A DNA stretch of 37,183 nt from Clostridia bacterium (GCA_011390775.1 JAABRS010000004.1:1-37183), one strand, 5' to 3'. Numbered from the stretch's first letter, positions 9,174 through 19,795 are shown. The notes: generated by a model from the sequence alone, not told the origin. Program-made: numbers and translations.

Positions 9174-11156
9174 TTGAATAAATTTAAAGTAAACGCAGAC
9201 TTTAAGCCTACGGGAGATCAACCTAAGGCAATAAAAAAATTAACAGAAGGTATAAATAAAAATAAAAAATTCCAAACACTGCTGGGAGTTACTGGTTCCG
9301 GTAAAACATTTACTATGGCAAATATAATAGAAAATGTACAAAAACCAACTTTAGTAATGGCTCACAACAAAACTTTAGCGGGACAGCTTTACAATGAATT
9401 CAAAGATTTTTTTCCTGATAATGCAGTTGAGTATTTTGTTAGTTATTATGATTATTATCAACCGGAAGCCTATGTACCTTCATCAGATACATACATAGAG
9501 AAGGATGCTTCAGTAAATGATGAAATAGATAAATTAAGACACTCGGCTACTGCATCTCTATTTGAAAGAAGAGACGTTATTATAGTGGCCTCTGTATCAT
9601 GTATATATGGACTTGGTAGTCCTATTGATTATGAGAATTTAGTTATATCATTAAGACCTGGTATGATTAAAGAAAGAGATGAAATAATAGAAAAATTAAT
9701 AGAGATACAGTACAGTAGGAATGATATAAATTTTACAAGAGGTACATTTAGAGTACGAGGAGATGTTCTGGAAGTATTTCCAGCTTCATCATCAGAACAA
9801 GCAGTTAGAATAGAATTTTTTGGTGATGAGATAGATAGAATAACAGAGGTAAATTCTCTTACGGGAGAAGTAATAGGAAGAAGAAAGCATATATCTGTTT
9901 TTCCAGCCTCTCACTATGCTACTACAGAGGAAAATATAAAAAGAGCAGTTAAAGATATTGAAATAGAATTGCAAGAAAGATTGGAAGTACTTAGAAAAGA
10001 AGATAAATTAGTTGAAGCTCAAAGACTTGAGCAAAGAACAAGATATGATATAGAAATGCTTAGAGAAATGGGCTTTTGCACAGGTATCGAAAACTATTCT
10101 AGACATATAAACAATTTAAAACCGGGACAAAGACCTTATACTCTTATAGATTACTTTCCTGATGATTATCTAACAATAATAGACGAATCCCATATGACGG
10201 TACCACAAGTTAGAGGGATGTATAATGGAGATAGGTCGAGGAAGCAAACTCTAGTTGACTTTGGATTTAGACTTCCATCTGCTTTGGATAATAGACCTTT
10301 AAAATTTGAAGAATTCGAAGATAAGATTAATACAGCAACCTTTGTAAGTGCTACTCCAGGACCATATGAAGAAGAACACTCTGAAAATATAGTAGAGCAA
10401 ATAATTAGGCCGACAGGTCTTATAGATCCGGAAATCCAAGTAAGACCTGTAAAAGGACAGATTGATGATTTATCAGAGGAGATAAGGAAAGTAACAGAGA
10501 AAAATCAAAGGGTACTAATTACTACCTTAACTAAAAAAATGTCCGAAGATTTAACATCTTACTATAAAGAAATGGGAATTAAGGTCAGATATCTACATTC
10601 TGATATAGACACTTTAGAAAGAATGGAAATAATAAGAGATCTAAGACAGGGAAAATTCGATGTTCTCGTTGGAATTAACCTACTAAGAGAGGGCCTAGAT
10701 TTACCTGAAGTATCTCTTATAGCAATATTGGATGCAGATAAAGAAGGGTTTTTAAGATCTGAAACTGCTTTAATACAAACGATAGGTAGAGCAGCAAGGA
10801 ATTTAGATGGTAGAGTAATCATGTATGCTGATAATATGACTGGCTCGATGACAAGAGCAATTTATGAAACAAATAGAAGAAGAAAAATTCAGGAAGAATA
10901 CAATAAGAAAAACAATATTCAGCCTAAATCAATAATTAAAAACGTAAAGGAAGTAATGAAGGCAACTATAGCGGCTGAAGAGGAAGAAGAATACAAAACA
11001 GAGAAAATACAACTATCATCAAAAGCAGATATTGATAAAAGAATAAAACAACTTGATGAAAAGATGATGGTATCAGCTTCTAAACTAGAATTTGAGAAGG
11101 CAGCAAGATATAGAGACGAAATAAATGAACTTAAAAAATTAAAGAAAAGATTTTAA
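9174..11156 (+). CDS. uvrB: Excinuclease ABC subunit B (TTG start)
   Basis: ORF 660 aa; [38 protein letters not shown]-terminal UVR motif; RBS gaggtg. Confidence 0.98.
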   Translation: MNKFKVNADFKPTGDQPKAIKKLTEGINKNKKFQTLLGVTGSGKTFTMANIIENVQKPTLVMAHNKTLAGQLYNEFKDFFPDNAVEYFVSYYDYYQPEAYVPSSDTYIEKDASVNDEIDKLRHSATASLFERRDVIIVASVSCIYGLGSPIDYENLVISLRPGMIKERDEIIEKLIEIQYSRNDINFTRGTFRVRGDVLEVFPASSSEQAVRIEFFGDEIDRITEVNSLTGEVIGRRKHISVFPASHYATTEENIKRAVKDIEIELQERLEVLRKEDKLVEAQRLEQRTRYDIEMLREMGFCTGIENYSRHINNLKPGQRPYTLIDYFPDDYLTIIDESHMTVPQVRGMYNGDRSRKQTLVDFGFRLPSALDNRPLKFEEFEDKINTATFVSATPGPYEEEHSENIVEQIIRPTGLIDPEIQVRPVKGQIDDLSEEIRKVTEKNQRVLITTLTKKMSEDLTSYYKEMGIKVRYLHSDIDTLERMEIIRDLRQGKFDVLVGINLLREGLDLPEVSLIAILDADKEGFLRSETALIQTIGRAARNLDGRVIMYADNMTGSMTRAIYETNRRRKIQEEYNKKNNIQPKSIIKNVKEVMKATIAAEEEEEYKTEKIQLSSKADIDKRIKQLDEKMMVSASKLEFEKAARYRDEINELKKLKKRF

Positions 11157-11173
11157 AGGAATAGGAAGGATTT

Positions 11174-13990
11174 ATGAGAAAAAATATATATATTAAGGGT
11201 GCTAAAGAGCATAATTTAAAAGATGTAAATGTAGAATTACCAAGAGATAAAATGATAGTCTTTACTGGTATTAGTGGATCAGGAAAATCTTCACTAGCTT
11301 TCGATACTATATATGCTGAAGGACAAAGAAGATATGTTGAAAGCTTATCTTCTTATGCGAGACAGTTTTTAGGGCAGATGGAAAAACCAAATGTCGAATA
11401 CATAGAAGGTTTATCTCCGGCTATTTCTATAGATCAAAAAACTACAAACAACAATCCAAGATCTACTGTAGGTACAGTAACGGAGATTTATGATTATATG
11501 AGGTTGTTATATGCGAGAGTTGGAACACCCCACTGTCCCAATTGTGGTAAGGAAATTACCTCACAATCTTTAGATCAAATAGTAGATAAGGTTATGGAAT
11601 TAGAAGAAAGAACAAAAATACGACTGTTAGCACCAGTAGTTAGAGAACAAAAAGGAACCCATAAAAAACTTTTAGAAAGAATTAAAAAAGAAGGGTTTGT
11701 TAGAGTAAGAGTAGACGGTGTAGAATATGAAATTGAAGATAAAATTGTTCTAGATAAGAATGTTAACCATTCAATAGAGGTTATTGTAGATAGAATTATA
11801 GTTAAGGAAGGCATAACAAGAAGGCTTACAGATTCAGTAGAAACCTGTCTGGAATTAGCTGAAGGACTGGTCATAATAGATGTAATAGATGGGGAAGAAA
11901 TACTTATGAGCACCCATTTTGCTTGTATTGATTGTGGAATAAGTATTGGAGAGATTTCAACAAGAATGTTTTCTTTCAACAATCCTTTTGGCATGTGTGA
12001 AAGCTGTCACGGATTAGGAGTAGAAAAAAATATAGATGTAAATCTAGTTATACCCAATAAAGACCTTACTATAGGAGAAAGAGCTATAGATCCATATGGA
12101 ACTACTAGAGATGGATACTACTATCAAATATTTAGCACCTTAGCTGATTATCACAATTTTGATATCAATAAACCCATTAAAAAAGCTCCTGAAAAATTCA
12201 TGGAAGAACTTCTCTACGGTACAAAAGGTAGAGAACTTGAAATTAAATTTAATAGTAAGTTCAAAGGTGAAACAGTTATAGCTAAGCCCTTTGAAGGTGT
12301 AGTAAATAACTTAGAAAGAAGATATAAAGAGACTGGATCAAAAAGCATTAAAGATTGGATAGAAGGATATATTAACGAGACGCCATGTAAGTCCTGCCAT
12401 GGTCAAAGATTAAACCCTATAAGTTTGGCTGTAACAATAGAAGGCAAAAATATTATAGAATTAACAGATTTATCAATAAGTGAACTTTACGAATTTATTT
12501 CAAATCTTGAGCTTGACGAAAGAAAGAAATTTATAGCAGAACAAATTGTAAATGAAATAAAAGTTAGAGTTAAATTTTTATTAGACGTAGGTCTGGATTA
12601 TCTTACCTTAAGCAGAAATGCCGGAACTTTATCAGGAGGAGAATCTCAGAGAATAAGATTAGCCACCCAAATAGGAGCTAGTTTGGTAGGGGTTCTTTAT
12701 GTTCTAGACGAACCAAGTATAGGTTTACACCAGAGGGATAATAAAAGACTTATAAAAACATTGAGAAATTTAACGGATATTGGGAACACCCTTATAGTAG
12801 TAGAACATGATGAAGAAACTATTGAAAGTGCAGATTGTATATTAGATATAGGTCCTGGAGCAGGGATACACGGAGGAGAGATAGTAGCACAAGGTTCAGT
12901 AGATGACATAGTAAATTGTGAAAGATCTATAACAGGTCAATACTTAAGCGGGAAGAAAAAAATTCCTATTCCTAAAAAAAGAAGATTAAAAAACGGGAAA
13001 TATATTACAGTAAAAGGAGCAGAAGAAAATAATTTAAAAAATATTGATGTAAAATTTCCACTAGGTATATTTACGTGTGTTACAGGAGTATCAGGTTCTG
13101 GCAAAAGTTCTTTAGTAAATGAAATATTATATAAAGGACTAAGAAGTAAAGGACCAAGATCTCGAATAATTCCAGGAAAACATAAAGAAATTAAAGGTTA
13201 CGAGAATATAGATAAGATAATAAATATAGATCAATCTCCTATAGGAAGAACCCCTAGATCAAATCCAGCTACATACACGAAGGTTTTTGATGATATAAGA
13301 GATGTTTTTGCCATGACTCAGGAAGCGAAAGTTAGAGGATACAATAAAGGAAGATTTTCTTTCAACGTTAAAGGGGGAAGATGTGAAGCTTGTAAAGGTG
13401 ATGGAATAAATAAAATAGAGATGCATTTCTTGCCGGACGTATATGTTCAGTGCGAGGTTTGTAAAGGTAAGAGATACAATAGAGAGACTTTAGAAGTAAA
13501 GTACAAAGGCAAAACTATAAGCGATGTTTTAGATATGACTATTGAGGAAGGTTTGGATTTTTTCAGCAACATACCTAAAATCAAAAGAAAATTAAAAACT
13601 ATGTTTGATGTTGGATTAGGTTATATTAAATTAGGACAGCCATCACCTCAGTTATCTGGTGGTGAAGCTCAGAGAATCAAACTAGCTTCCGAATTAGGTA
13701 AAAGAAGTACTGGAAAAACCTTTTATATACTTGATGAACCTACAACGGGCTTACATATGGCTGATATACACAAACTGGTAGAGGTTTTAAGTAAGTTAGT
13801 AGATGCAGGAAATACGGTTGTAGTAATAGAGCATAATTTAGATGTTATTAAGACTGCCGATTATTTAATAGATTTAGGACCAGAAGGTGGAGATGGTGGA
13901 GGACAGATAGTATTTCAAGGCACTCCAGAGAAAATAATTGAAGATAAAAATTCATTCACCGGCGAATACTTAAAAAAAATATTAGAGTAA
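11174..13990 (+). CDS. uvrA: Excinuclease ABC subunit A
   Basis: ORF 938 aa; two ABC domains, zinc fingers CPNC/Cxx[28 protein letters not shown]. Confidence 0.98.
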   Translation: MRKNIYIKGAKEHNLKDVNVELPRDKMIVFTGISGSGKSSLAFDTIYAEGQRRYVESLSSYARQFLGQMEKPNVEYIEGLSPAISIDQKTTNNNPRSTVGTVTEIYDYMRLLYARVGTPHCPNCGKEITSQSLDQIVDKVMELEERTKIRLLAPVVREQKGTHKKLLERIKKEGFVRVRVDGVEYEIEDKIVLDKNVNHSIEVIVDRIIVKEGITRRLTDSVETCLELAEGLVIIDVIDGEEILMSTHFACIDCGISIGEISTRMFSFNNPFGMCESCHGLGVEKNIDVNLVIPNKDLTIGERAIDPYGTTRDGYYYQIFSTLADYHNFDINKPIKKAPEKFMEELLYGTKGRELEIKFNSKFKGETVIAKPFEGVVNNLERRYKETGSKSIKDWIEGYINETPCKSCHGQRLNPISLAVTIEGKNIIELTDLSISELYEFISNLELDERKKFIAEQIVNEIKVRVKFLLDVGLDYLTLSRNAGTLSGGESQRIRLATQIGASLVGVLYVLDEPSIGLHQRDNKRLIKTLRNLTDIGNTLIVVEHDEETIESADCILDIGPGAGIHGGEIVAQGSVDDIVNCERSITGQYLSGKKKIPIPKKRRLKNGKYITVKGAEENNLKNIDVKFPLGIFTCVTGVSGSGKSSLVNEILYKGLRSKGPRSRIIPGKHKEIKGYENIDKIINIDQSPIGRTPRSNPATYTKVFDDIRDVFAMTQEAKVRGYNKGRFSFNVKGGRCEACKGDGINKIEMHFLPDVYVQCEVCKGKRYNRETLEVKYKGKTISDVLDMTIEEGLDFFSNIPKIKRKLKTMFDVGLGYIKLGQPSPQLSGGEAQRIKLASELGKRSTGKTFYILDEPTTGLHMADIHKLVEVLSKLVDAGNTVVVIEHNLDVIKTADYLIDLGPEGGDGGGQIVFQGTPEKIIEDKNSFTGEYLKKILE

Positions 13991-13991
13991 T

Positions 13992-14025
13992 ATGAAACCA
14001 TGAAAATAAATTTATATGGTTTCAT
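13992..14025. terminator. Hairpin downstream of uvrA
   Basis: ATGAAACCAT / ATGGTTTCAT perfect 10-bp arms; weak T-tract. Confidence 0.45.
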
Positions 14026-14044
14026 TAAATCTGAGTTCTCAATG

Positions 14045-14073
14045 TTGAAAAGAAAAAAGATAAGGGGTATAAT
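14045..14073 (+). promoter_or_regulatory. Promoter for GGDEF gene
   Basis: TTGAAA(14045-14050)-N17-TATAAT(14068-14073), about 20 bp before ATG. Confidence 0.65.
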
Positions 14074-14095
14074 TTAGATATAAGGGGGATAAAAA

Positions 14096-15004
14096 ATGGA
14101 AAAACTTTTCAAAGAAAAAAGAGAATTATTAGATAAACTCCCAATAGGAATTGCAAAATGCAAGTCGATAATAGAAGATAATGTAAACGACTTCATAATA
14201 GAGGATAGCAATGATACCCTATGTAAAATGGCTGAAAAAAAGAGTTATGAATTTTTGAATGAAAAATTCACAAAGGCGTTTCCTAAAGCCAAGGATTCTT
14301 TATTTGACTGGGTAAAAATATTTAATGAAGTAGCTATTACTCAAAAAGATAAGACTATTGAACAGTATTTCGAGGTATTCGAAAAATATTTAAGGATTGA
14401 GATTACTAGTATTGAAAAAGGATACTTTTATTTAATAATTGAGGACATATCTTTGAAGAAGGGATTTAATGATCTTCTTCTAGAAAAACAACTTGAAGTA
14501 GAATATTTAGAAGAAGAATTGAGAAATAAATCCAAAAAAGACTCTCTTATAGATGTATATAATCAACAAGTTATGATAAAAAAATTAAAATTCAAAATGG
14601 AAAATTTTAAAAAGGATGGAGAATCACTTTTTTGTGCAATTCTCAACATTGATAAATTTGATGATTTGAATTATAAATATACTATTGAATTTAGCGACAC
14701 AGTACTTAAAGAAGTTGGAGAAGTATTAAAAAAATCGATAAGAAAAATAGATGTCCTAGGAAGAATTGGGAATGACGAATTTTTAATTATAATGCCTAAC
14801 ATTACAATAGATATTGCTAAGATAGTAGTAAACAAAATAAAAAGTCAGATAAGGACGGATATAAAATCTCTACCCAAAGGAGAATTGACTATAAGTGGTG
14901 CGATTGAAGAGTATGAGGGGGAATCTTTAGAAGAATACTATCAAAGGTTAAAAAACAGTGTAAAGAAAGCTAAAAAAAGAGGAAGAGATACAGTGTTATT
15001 ATAA
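14096..15004 (+). CDS. GGDEF domain protein (putative diguanylate cyclase, PAS-like N-terminus)
   Basis: ORF 302 aa; DSLIDVYNQQ...NIDKFDDLNYKYT...VLGRIGNDEFLIIMPN; signature is GNDEF rather than GGDEF. Confidence 0.88.
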   Translation: MEKLFKEKRELLDKLPIGIAKCKSIIEDNVNDFIIEDSNDTLCKMAEKKSYEFLNEKFTKAFPKAKDSLFDWVKIFNEVAITQKDKTIEQYFEVFEKYLRIEITSIEKGYFYLIIEDISLKKGFNDLLLEKQLEVEYLEEELRNKSKKDSLIDVYNQQVMIKKLKFKMENFKKDGESLFCAILNIDKFDDLNYKYTIEFSDTVLKEVGEVLKKSIRKIDVLGRIGNDEFLIIMPNITIDIAKIVVNKIKSQIRTDIKSLPKGELTISGAIEEYEGESLEEYYQRLKNSVKKAKKRGRDTVLL

Positions 15005-15031
15005 AAAACTCCATGAAATTATGGAGTTTTT
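15004..15031 (+). terminator. Intrinsic terminator after GGDEF gene
   Basis: AAAAACTCCAT-GAAATT-ATGGAGTTTTT. Confidence 0.82.
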
Positions 15032-15045
15032 ATAAAGGTGGTAAT

Positions 15046-16884
15046 ATGTTTAATAAAAAAGAAGAACTTAATAAACTTCCAGATAGTCCTGGAGTTTATA
15101 TGATGAAAGATGACATGGATAATATAATCTATGTTGGAAAGGCTAAAAATTTAAAAAAAAGAGTCCGACAGTACTTTCAATCTTCAGGACATTCATTAAA
15201 AATAGGAAAAATGATAAGCAAGATAGAGAGCTTTGAATACATTATCACTGATAATGAAATCGAAGCTCTAATTTTAGAGTCGAACTTAATAAAAAAGAAT
15301 AGACCTAAATATAACACCTTACTAATGGATGACAAACACTACCCCTATATAAAAGTGACTGTAAGGGAAGATTTTCCTCGCATAATAAAGGTTAGAAAAA
15401 TACAAAAAGATAAAAACAAATATTTTGGTCCTTATGTAAATACCTATTCAGTAAACAAGACTATAGAAGCATTAAGGGATATTTTCAAAATTAGAACCTG
15501 CAGAATAAATATAAAGACCGGTAATGAAAGAAAAAGACCCTGCTTAAACTACTATATAAAAAGGTGTTATGGACCCTGTGTCGGAAATATTAATAAAGAA
15601 GATTACAGAAAAATGATTGATGAAGCTTTAGATATTTTAGATGGAAAAGAAAATAAAATTATTAGTATTTTAGAAGGAAAAATGATGAAAGCTTCTGATG
15701 ATTTAAAATTTGAGTTAGCAGCTGAGTTTAGAGATAAAATAGAATCAATAAAAAACATTAATGAAAAACAAAAGATAACTTCTACAAAACTTGTTGATCT
15801 TGATGTTATAGGAATGGCATTAGGTGATGATAAAGCTGTAGTAGAAATATTTTTTGTTAGAAATGGAAAAGTACAGGGAAAAGAAGATTATATACTGCAG
15901 TATAATGGAGAGGAAAAGAAAGATGTAATAGAAGCTTTCTTAAAACAGTTTTATTCCGGTTCTGTGTATGTACCTAGAGAAATATATATACAGGAAGAAA
16001 TTGAGGATAAAAAACTTATCGAAAGATGGCTTGGAGATAAAAGGGGTGGAAAAATAGAAATAAAAGTACCAATTAAAGGAGATAAAAATATGCTCCTTAA
16101 AATGGTTAGAAAAAATGCCTTTGAAAAACTTCATAAAAACTTCGATAAAATAAAAAAAAGAAAAGAAGATTCAAAAGAATCTGTAGAAGAGCTGGAAAAA
16201 CTAATGAATTTGGAAAAAACAGTAGATAGAATTGAAGCTTTTGATATATCTAATATCCAAGGAGTAGAAAATGTTGGATCAATGGTGGTTTTTGTAGATG
16301 GTATACCTAAAAAAAGTGACTATAGAAGATTTAGAATAAAAACAGTCTACGGTCCTAATGATTATAAAAGCATGGAAGAGATGCTTGATAGGAGAATAAG
16401 TAGAGGATTAAAAGAAAAAGCTAATGTAATAAAAGGTAAAAGCTTTGATAAACTTCCAGATCTAATTTTAATAGATGGTGGGAAAGGACAGATTAATATT
16501 GCTGAAGAAGTTCTATACAATTATGGTGTAGATATACCGGTGTGCGGAATGGTTAAAGACGATAAACATACTACGAGAGGATTAATTTATAATAATAAAG
16601 AGTTTAAAATAAGTAAAAATTCAAGTATATATAGATTAATAGCTTCAATACAAAATGAAGCTCATAGATTTGCCATAACTTATCATAAAAATTTAAGAAG
16701 CAAGAATGCATTTAAATCTGAACTTGATGATATTCCGGGTGTAGGAGAAAAAAGAAAACTTAATTTGCTTAAAAAATTTAAATCAGTTGAAAAAATTAAA
16801 GAAGCAACTTATGAAGAACTTTTAGATACTGAAGGAATGAATAGGAAAGTCGCTAAGGAAGTTATAAAGTTTTTTGAGAATTAG
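15046..16884 (+). CDS. uvrC: Excinuclease ABC subunit C (start at 15046 preferred over 15013)
   Basis: MFNKKEELNKLPDSPGVYMMKDDMDNIIYVGKAKNLKKRV GIY-YIG domain; RBS aaaggtgg before ATG 15046; ATG 15013 lies inside a terminator hairpin. Confidence 0.95.
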   Translation: MFNKKEELNKLPDSPGVYMMKDDMDNIIYVGKAKNLKKRVRQYFQSSGHSLKIGKMISKIESFEYIITDNEIEALILESNLIKKNRPKYNTLLMDDKHYPYIKVTVREDFPRIIKVRKIQKDKNKYFGPYVNTYSVNKTIEALRDIFKIRTCRINIKTGNERKRPCLNYYIKRCYGPCVGNINKEDYRKMIDEALDILDGKENKIISILEGKMMKASDDLKFELAAEFRDKIESIKNINEKQKITSTKLVDLDVIGMALGDDKAVVEIFFVRNGKVQGKEDYILQYNGEEKKDVIEAFLKQFYSGSVYVPREIYIQEEIEDKKLIERWLGDKRGGKIEIKVPIKGDKNMLLKMVRKNAFEKLHKNFDKIKKRKEDSKESVEELEKLMNLEKTVDRIEAFDISNIQGVENVGSMVVFVDGIPKKSDYRRFRIKTVYGPNDYKSMEEMLDRRISRGLKEKANVIKGKSFDKLPDLILIDGGKGQINIAEEVLYNYGVDIPVCGMVKDDKHTTRGLIYNNKEFKISKNSSIYRLIASIQNEAHRFAITYHKNLRSKNAFKSELDDIPGVGEKRKLNLLKKFKSVEKIKEATYEELLDTEGMNRKVAKEVIKFFEN

Positions 16885-16986
16885 ATTATTTACTTTTAAG
16901 TATAAATAATGAGTTAAATCTTCTCTCTTAAAATAGTTTATATTTTCTTGACTTACACCGTCTAATATAATTAGTATAGTATTCAT
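16822..16986 (-). pseudogene. Truncated N-terminus of a PGM/alkaline-phosphatase-superfamily-like protein (third gene of the degraded cob operon)
   Basis: Minus-strand frame from ATG 16986: MNTILIILDGVSQENINYFKREDLTHYLYLKVNN..., then reads antisense into the 3' end of uvrC. Confidence 0.45.
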
Positions 16987-16987
16987 T

Positions 16988-17914
16988 TTATTTAGCTACT
17001 TCCTTTAATTTATTAATCAAAACAATGTTATCTTCTTTGCTTTTTACAGCTATTCTATAAAAGTTTTCATTTAGTCCTTTGTAGTTGGAACAACTTCTTA
17101 TTAGTATATAATTTTTTTCTAAAAGCTCTTTTAAGTTAATATTTTTATTAACTCTAAATAGTATGTAATTTACCTCTGAGTTGTAAACCTTAAAACCTAA
17201 ATTTGTTAATTCATGAGTAAGATATTTTCTTTGGGTTTCAATATAAGAAGTAGTTTCACTAACATACTTTTCTTCTTTAAGAGCAGATATACCACAAGCT
17301 TCAGCTGCAGCAGATATATTCCAGGGTGGTTCGTTTTTTTTCGGAAGAAAATCCATAAAGGATTAATCAATTACAACATAGGTATTAGTTTTGAGAGCCT
17401 TTTTTAATATAGATTCCATTAATTCTTTTTGAGCAATTCTTCCTGTAGGATTATTTGGATTACATATAAACAACATATCTAAGTCGGCAGTAATAAGATT
17501 GATGAAATCCTCATCTAAATCGAAATCTTTTTCTTCCTTTAGGTAGTAATAGGAGATATCTGTTTCTATAACATTTAAAGCCTCTTAATATTCTCCAAAG
17601 GTAGGAGAAGTTAAAAGAGCTTTTTGAGGTTTCAAAGAAATCACTATTCTGTAAATTGCTTCGGAAGCTCCATTGGAAATAAAAATCCAATCCTCAGAAA
17701 TATTTTCGTAATTACCAATTTCTCTTGAAAGTTTTCTTAATCTTGGGTCTGGGTACCTATCACAAGCTTCTAAAGATTTTAAGTAAGCCTGTTTAACATT
17801 CTTTCGAATTCCTAAAGAGTTAATATTTGATGAAAAATCTAGAATTTTATCTTCATCTACATTAATTTTTTTTGCAGTAGAATATATGTCCGCACCGTGT
17901 TCGTATTTAATCAT
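16988..17914 (-). pseudogene. cobD: Degraded L-threonine-O-3-phosphate decarboxylase (CobD-type)
   Basis: Single continuous minus frame of 309 codons joining track ORFs 17585..17914 and 16988..17356, interrupted by TAA at 17585-17587 and 17363-17365; HGADIYS, DFSSNINSLG, ICNPNNPTG, SFMDFLP, PPWN, RSCSNYKGL motifs; PLP-lysine segment missing. Confidence 0.88.
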
Positions 17915-17927
17915 ATAAATTCCTTTT

Positions 17928-18056
17928 TTAGTTTATAAAACTAATAATTAATAAAGATAATACCAGAGATAAAAATGAGGTTATATACATTAGCTTAAAG
18001 ATTTTTAGAATGTCTTTAGGGTCGGAATTATTTTTGTTATCACCAATATAATGATA
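17928..18056 (-). pseudogene. cbiB: C-terminal remnant of adenosylcobinamide-phosphate synthase (CbiB)
   Basis: Minus frame YHYIGDNKNNSDPKDILKIFKLMYITSFLSLVLSLLIISFIN*; resembles CbiB C-terminus; no start codon and an in-frame stop just upstream. Confidence 0.65.
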
Positions 18057-18077
18057 CCTCTAATAATCTCCTTTGAA

Positions 18078-18105
18078 ATAAAAAATCTCCCATTAAATGG
18101 AAGAT
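18078..18105 (-). terminator. Riboswitch expression-platform terminator
   Basis: Minus strand ATCTTCC-ATTTAAT-GGGAGAT followed by TTTTTT. Confidence 0.75.
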
Positions 18106-18187
18106 AAATGAGTTAAAAGCATTTAATAATTAAATTAAATAGAATTACTGCTTTTAAAAAGACTATCCTCCCGAAAATCTTTTCGAC

Positions 18188-18334
18188 AAAATTTGGCAGG
18201 TCTCCTGACTATCGGATCATTTAAATTCTCGCCTTCCCATTTAAGCAGTGGCTTTGAGATTTATCACCTTTACAGTAGCGGGGGCTGTAACAGATTTTAC
18301 TGTTTTCCCTATTAAAACATAGTTACCAAATTTT
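18188..18334 (-). ncRNA. Cobalamin (B12) riboswitch
   Basis: Minus strand carries AGTCAGGAGACCTGCC (B12 box), GCCACTG...GGGAAGGC, CCCCCGCTACTGT; closing P1 AAAATTTGG/CCAAATTTT. Confidence 0.96.
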
Positions 18335-18470
18335 AATTTTCAATTAAAACAATTATACAAAGGTTAAAATAAATTGTCAATTAAGTTTACATACATAATT
18401 AGCTATAAATATTTAAAAAAAGCTGAAAATAAGATATAATTAAAAGTATACAAAAGAAAAGAGGTGGAAA

Positions 18471-19391
18471 ATGAATTCAGTTACGATAAGAGAAATAATT
18501 AGGGGACTAGATCTTGAAGTTTTACACTTACCTGAAAAAGAAATAAGAATACATAATGATGAATTAATAAGACCGGGATTGCAATTATCAGGATACTTCG
18601 ATATGTTTGCATATGAGAGAATTCAAATATTTGGAAAAACAGAATCAAACTATGTTGAAACCCTTGATCAAAACAACAAAATAAATCGAATAGACAAAAT
18701 CTTTTCCTACCCTATACCTGCTGCTATAGTATGTTCAAATATGAATATTGATAGTGTAATGATATACTGTGCTAAAAAACATGATAGACCTCTACTTAGA
18801 ACAAAAGATAGTACTACAAAATTAATAAGCAGATTGGATAATTTCTTAGAGGCAAAATTAGCACCGGAGATAACTGTTCATGGCGTAATGGTTGAAGTCT
18901 ACGGCATAGGAATATTATTAACTGGTAAAAGTGGTATAGGAAAAAGCGAAACAGCTCTGGAACTTGTTAAAAGAGGTCATAGATTGGTTTCAGATGATGC
19001 TGTTATAATAAAATTAAAAGGAAATACTTTAGAATGCACTTCGCCGGAAATAACAAGACACCTTTTAGAAATAAGAGGAGTTGGTATACTGGATATTAAT
19101 CATCTTTATGGAGTAGGCTCTATTAGATTAAGACAAAAGTTAAATGTAGTAATTAATTTAGAAGAATGGGATCAAAATAAAGATTACGACAGATTAGGAT
19201 TTGATGAAAAACATATACAAATTTTAGGAAAAAATATTAGAAAAATGGATGTGCCTGTTAGAACAGGTCGAAATATAGCTATGATAGTTGAAGTAGCTGC
19301 TATGAGTATTAGACAAAAAATTCTTGGTTACAATATAGAAGAAGAATACAATAAAAGATTTGAAAACTTTAATAAAAACAAAAAATCGTGA
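18471..19391 (+). CDS. hprK: HPr kinase/phosphorylase
   Basis: ORF 306 aa; GVMVEVYGIGILLTGKSGIGKSETALELVKRGHRLVSDDAV and EIRGVGILDI. Confidence 0.97.
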   Translation: MNSVTIREIIRGLDLEVLHLPEKEIRIHNDELIRPGLQLSGYFDMFAYERIQIFGKTESNYVETLDQNNKINRIDKIFSYPIPAAIVCSNMNIDSVMIYCAKKHDRPLLRTKDSTTKLISRLDNFLEAKLAPEITVHGVMVEVYGIGILLTGKSGIGKSETALELVKRGHRLVSDDAVIIKLKGNTLECTSPEITRHLLEIRGVGILDINHLYGVGSIRLRQKLNVVINLEEWDQNKDYDRLGFDEKHIQILGKNIRKMDVPVRTGRNIAMIVEVAAMSIRQKILGYNIEEEYNKRFENFNKNKKS

Positions 19392-19511
19392 ATTGTATTT
19401 TTATTAATCATATAATTAATATTTAAATTCTAAATGAGAAATAAAATATTAAAACAAAAAAAATGAATTATATAAAGTATTACTTGCAAAAAAAATATTA
19501 TTAAAATTAAA

Positions 19512-19537
19512 CAATTGTATTCAATCTAATACAATTG
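19512..19537. repeat. Inverted repeat upstream of pyruvate:ferredoxin oxidoreductase
   Basis: CAATTGTAT-N8-ATACAATTG, perfect 9-bp arms. Confidence 0.6.
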
Positions 19538-19710
19538 GAGAGACTTATACTGCTTAATATTGTTAATAAGAAAAAGTATATAAAAAAAAGAAATAAAAAG
19601 ATTTAAAATATAAAAAATGAAGGAAATAAAGTTTTTAGCTTCTTATTTCACATAAAAACAAGTCGAATATTAAACAAATTATTAAATAATAAAAAGGTTT
19701 TCTTTTACTA

Positions 19711-19772
19711 TTGACTAAATTTAAAATGCAAGTTATACTTTAAATATAACAGTTTTGCACATTGTATACAAT
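19711..19772 (+). promoter_or_regulatory. nifJ promoter and downstream palindromic operator candidate
   Basis: TTGACT(19711-19716)-N17-TATACT(19734-19739); ATTGTATACAAT palindrome at 19761-19772. Confidence 0.65.
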
Positions 19773-19795
19773 AATAGCCAAGGGGGTTACTAAAA

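Noticed and set aside
11575-11994. 139-aa minus-strand ORF inside uvrA (and similar antisense ORFs at 10562, 12697, 9792, 15940, 21190, 21559, 21714)
   Set aside because: Shadow ORFs opposite strongly conserved genes; Ser/Ile/Leu-rich translations with no recognisable motif or RBS.
17213-17407. Plus-strand 64-aa ORF over the cobD pseudogene
   Set aside because: Low-complexity antisense translation; the minus frame has clear CobD motifs.
16988-17914. Possible TAA recoding to Glu in cobD, since both stops sit at Glu positions
   Set aside because: TAA is used as a normal terminator by other genes here, and the same gene also lost its active-site segment, so simple decay is more likely.
19440-19760. 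A-rich 300-bp stretch before nifJ as a possible ncRNA or repeat
   Set aside because: High AT background; apart from the two inverted repeats no convincing structure or repeat periodicity seen.
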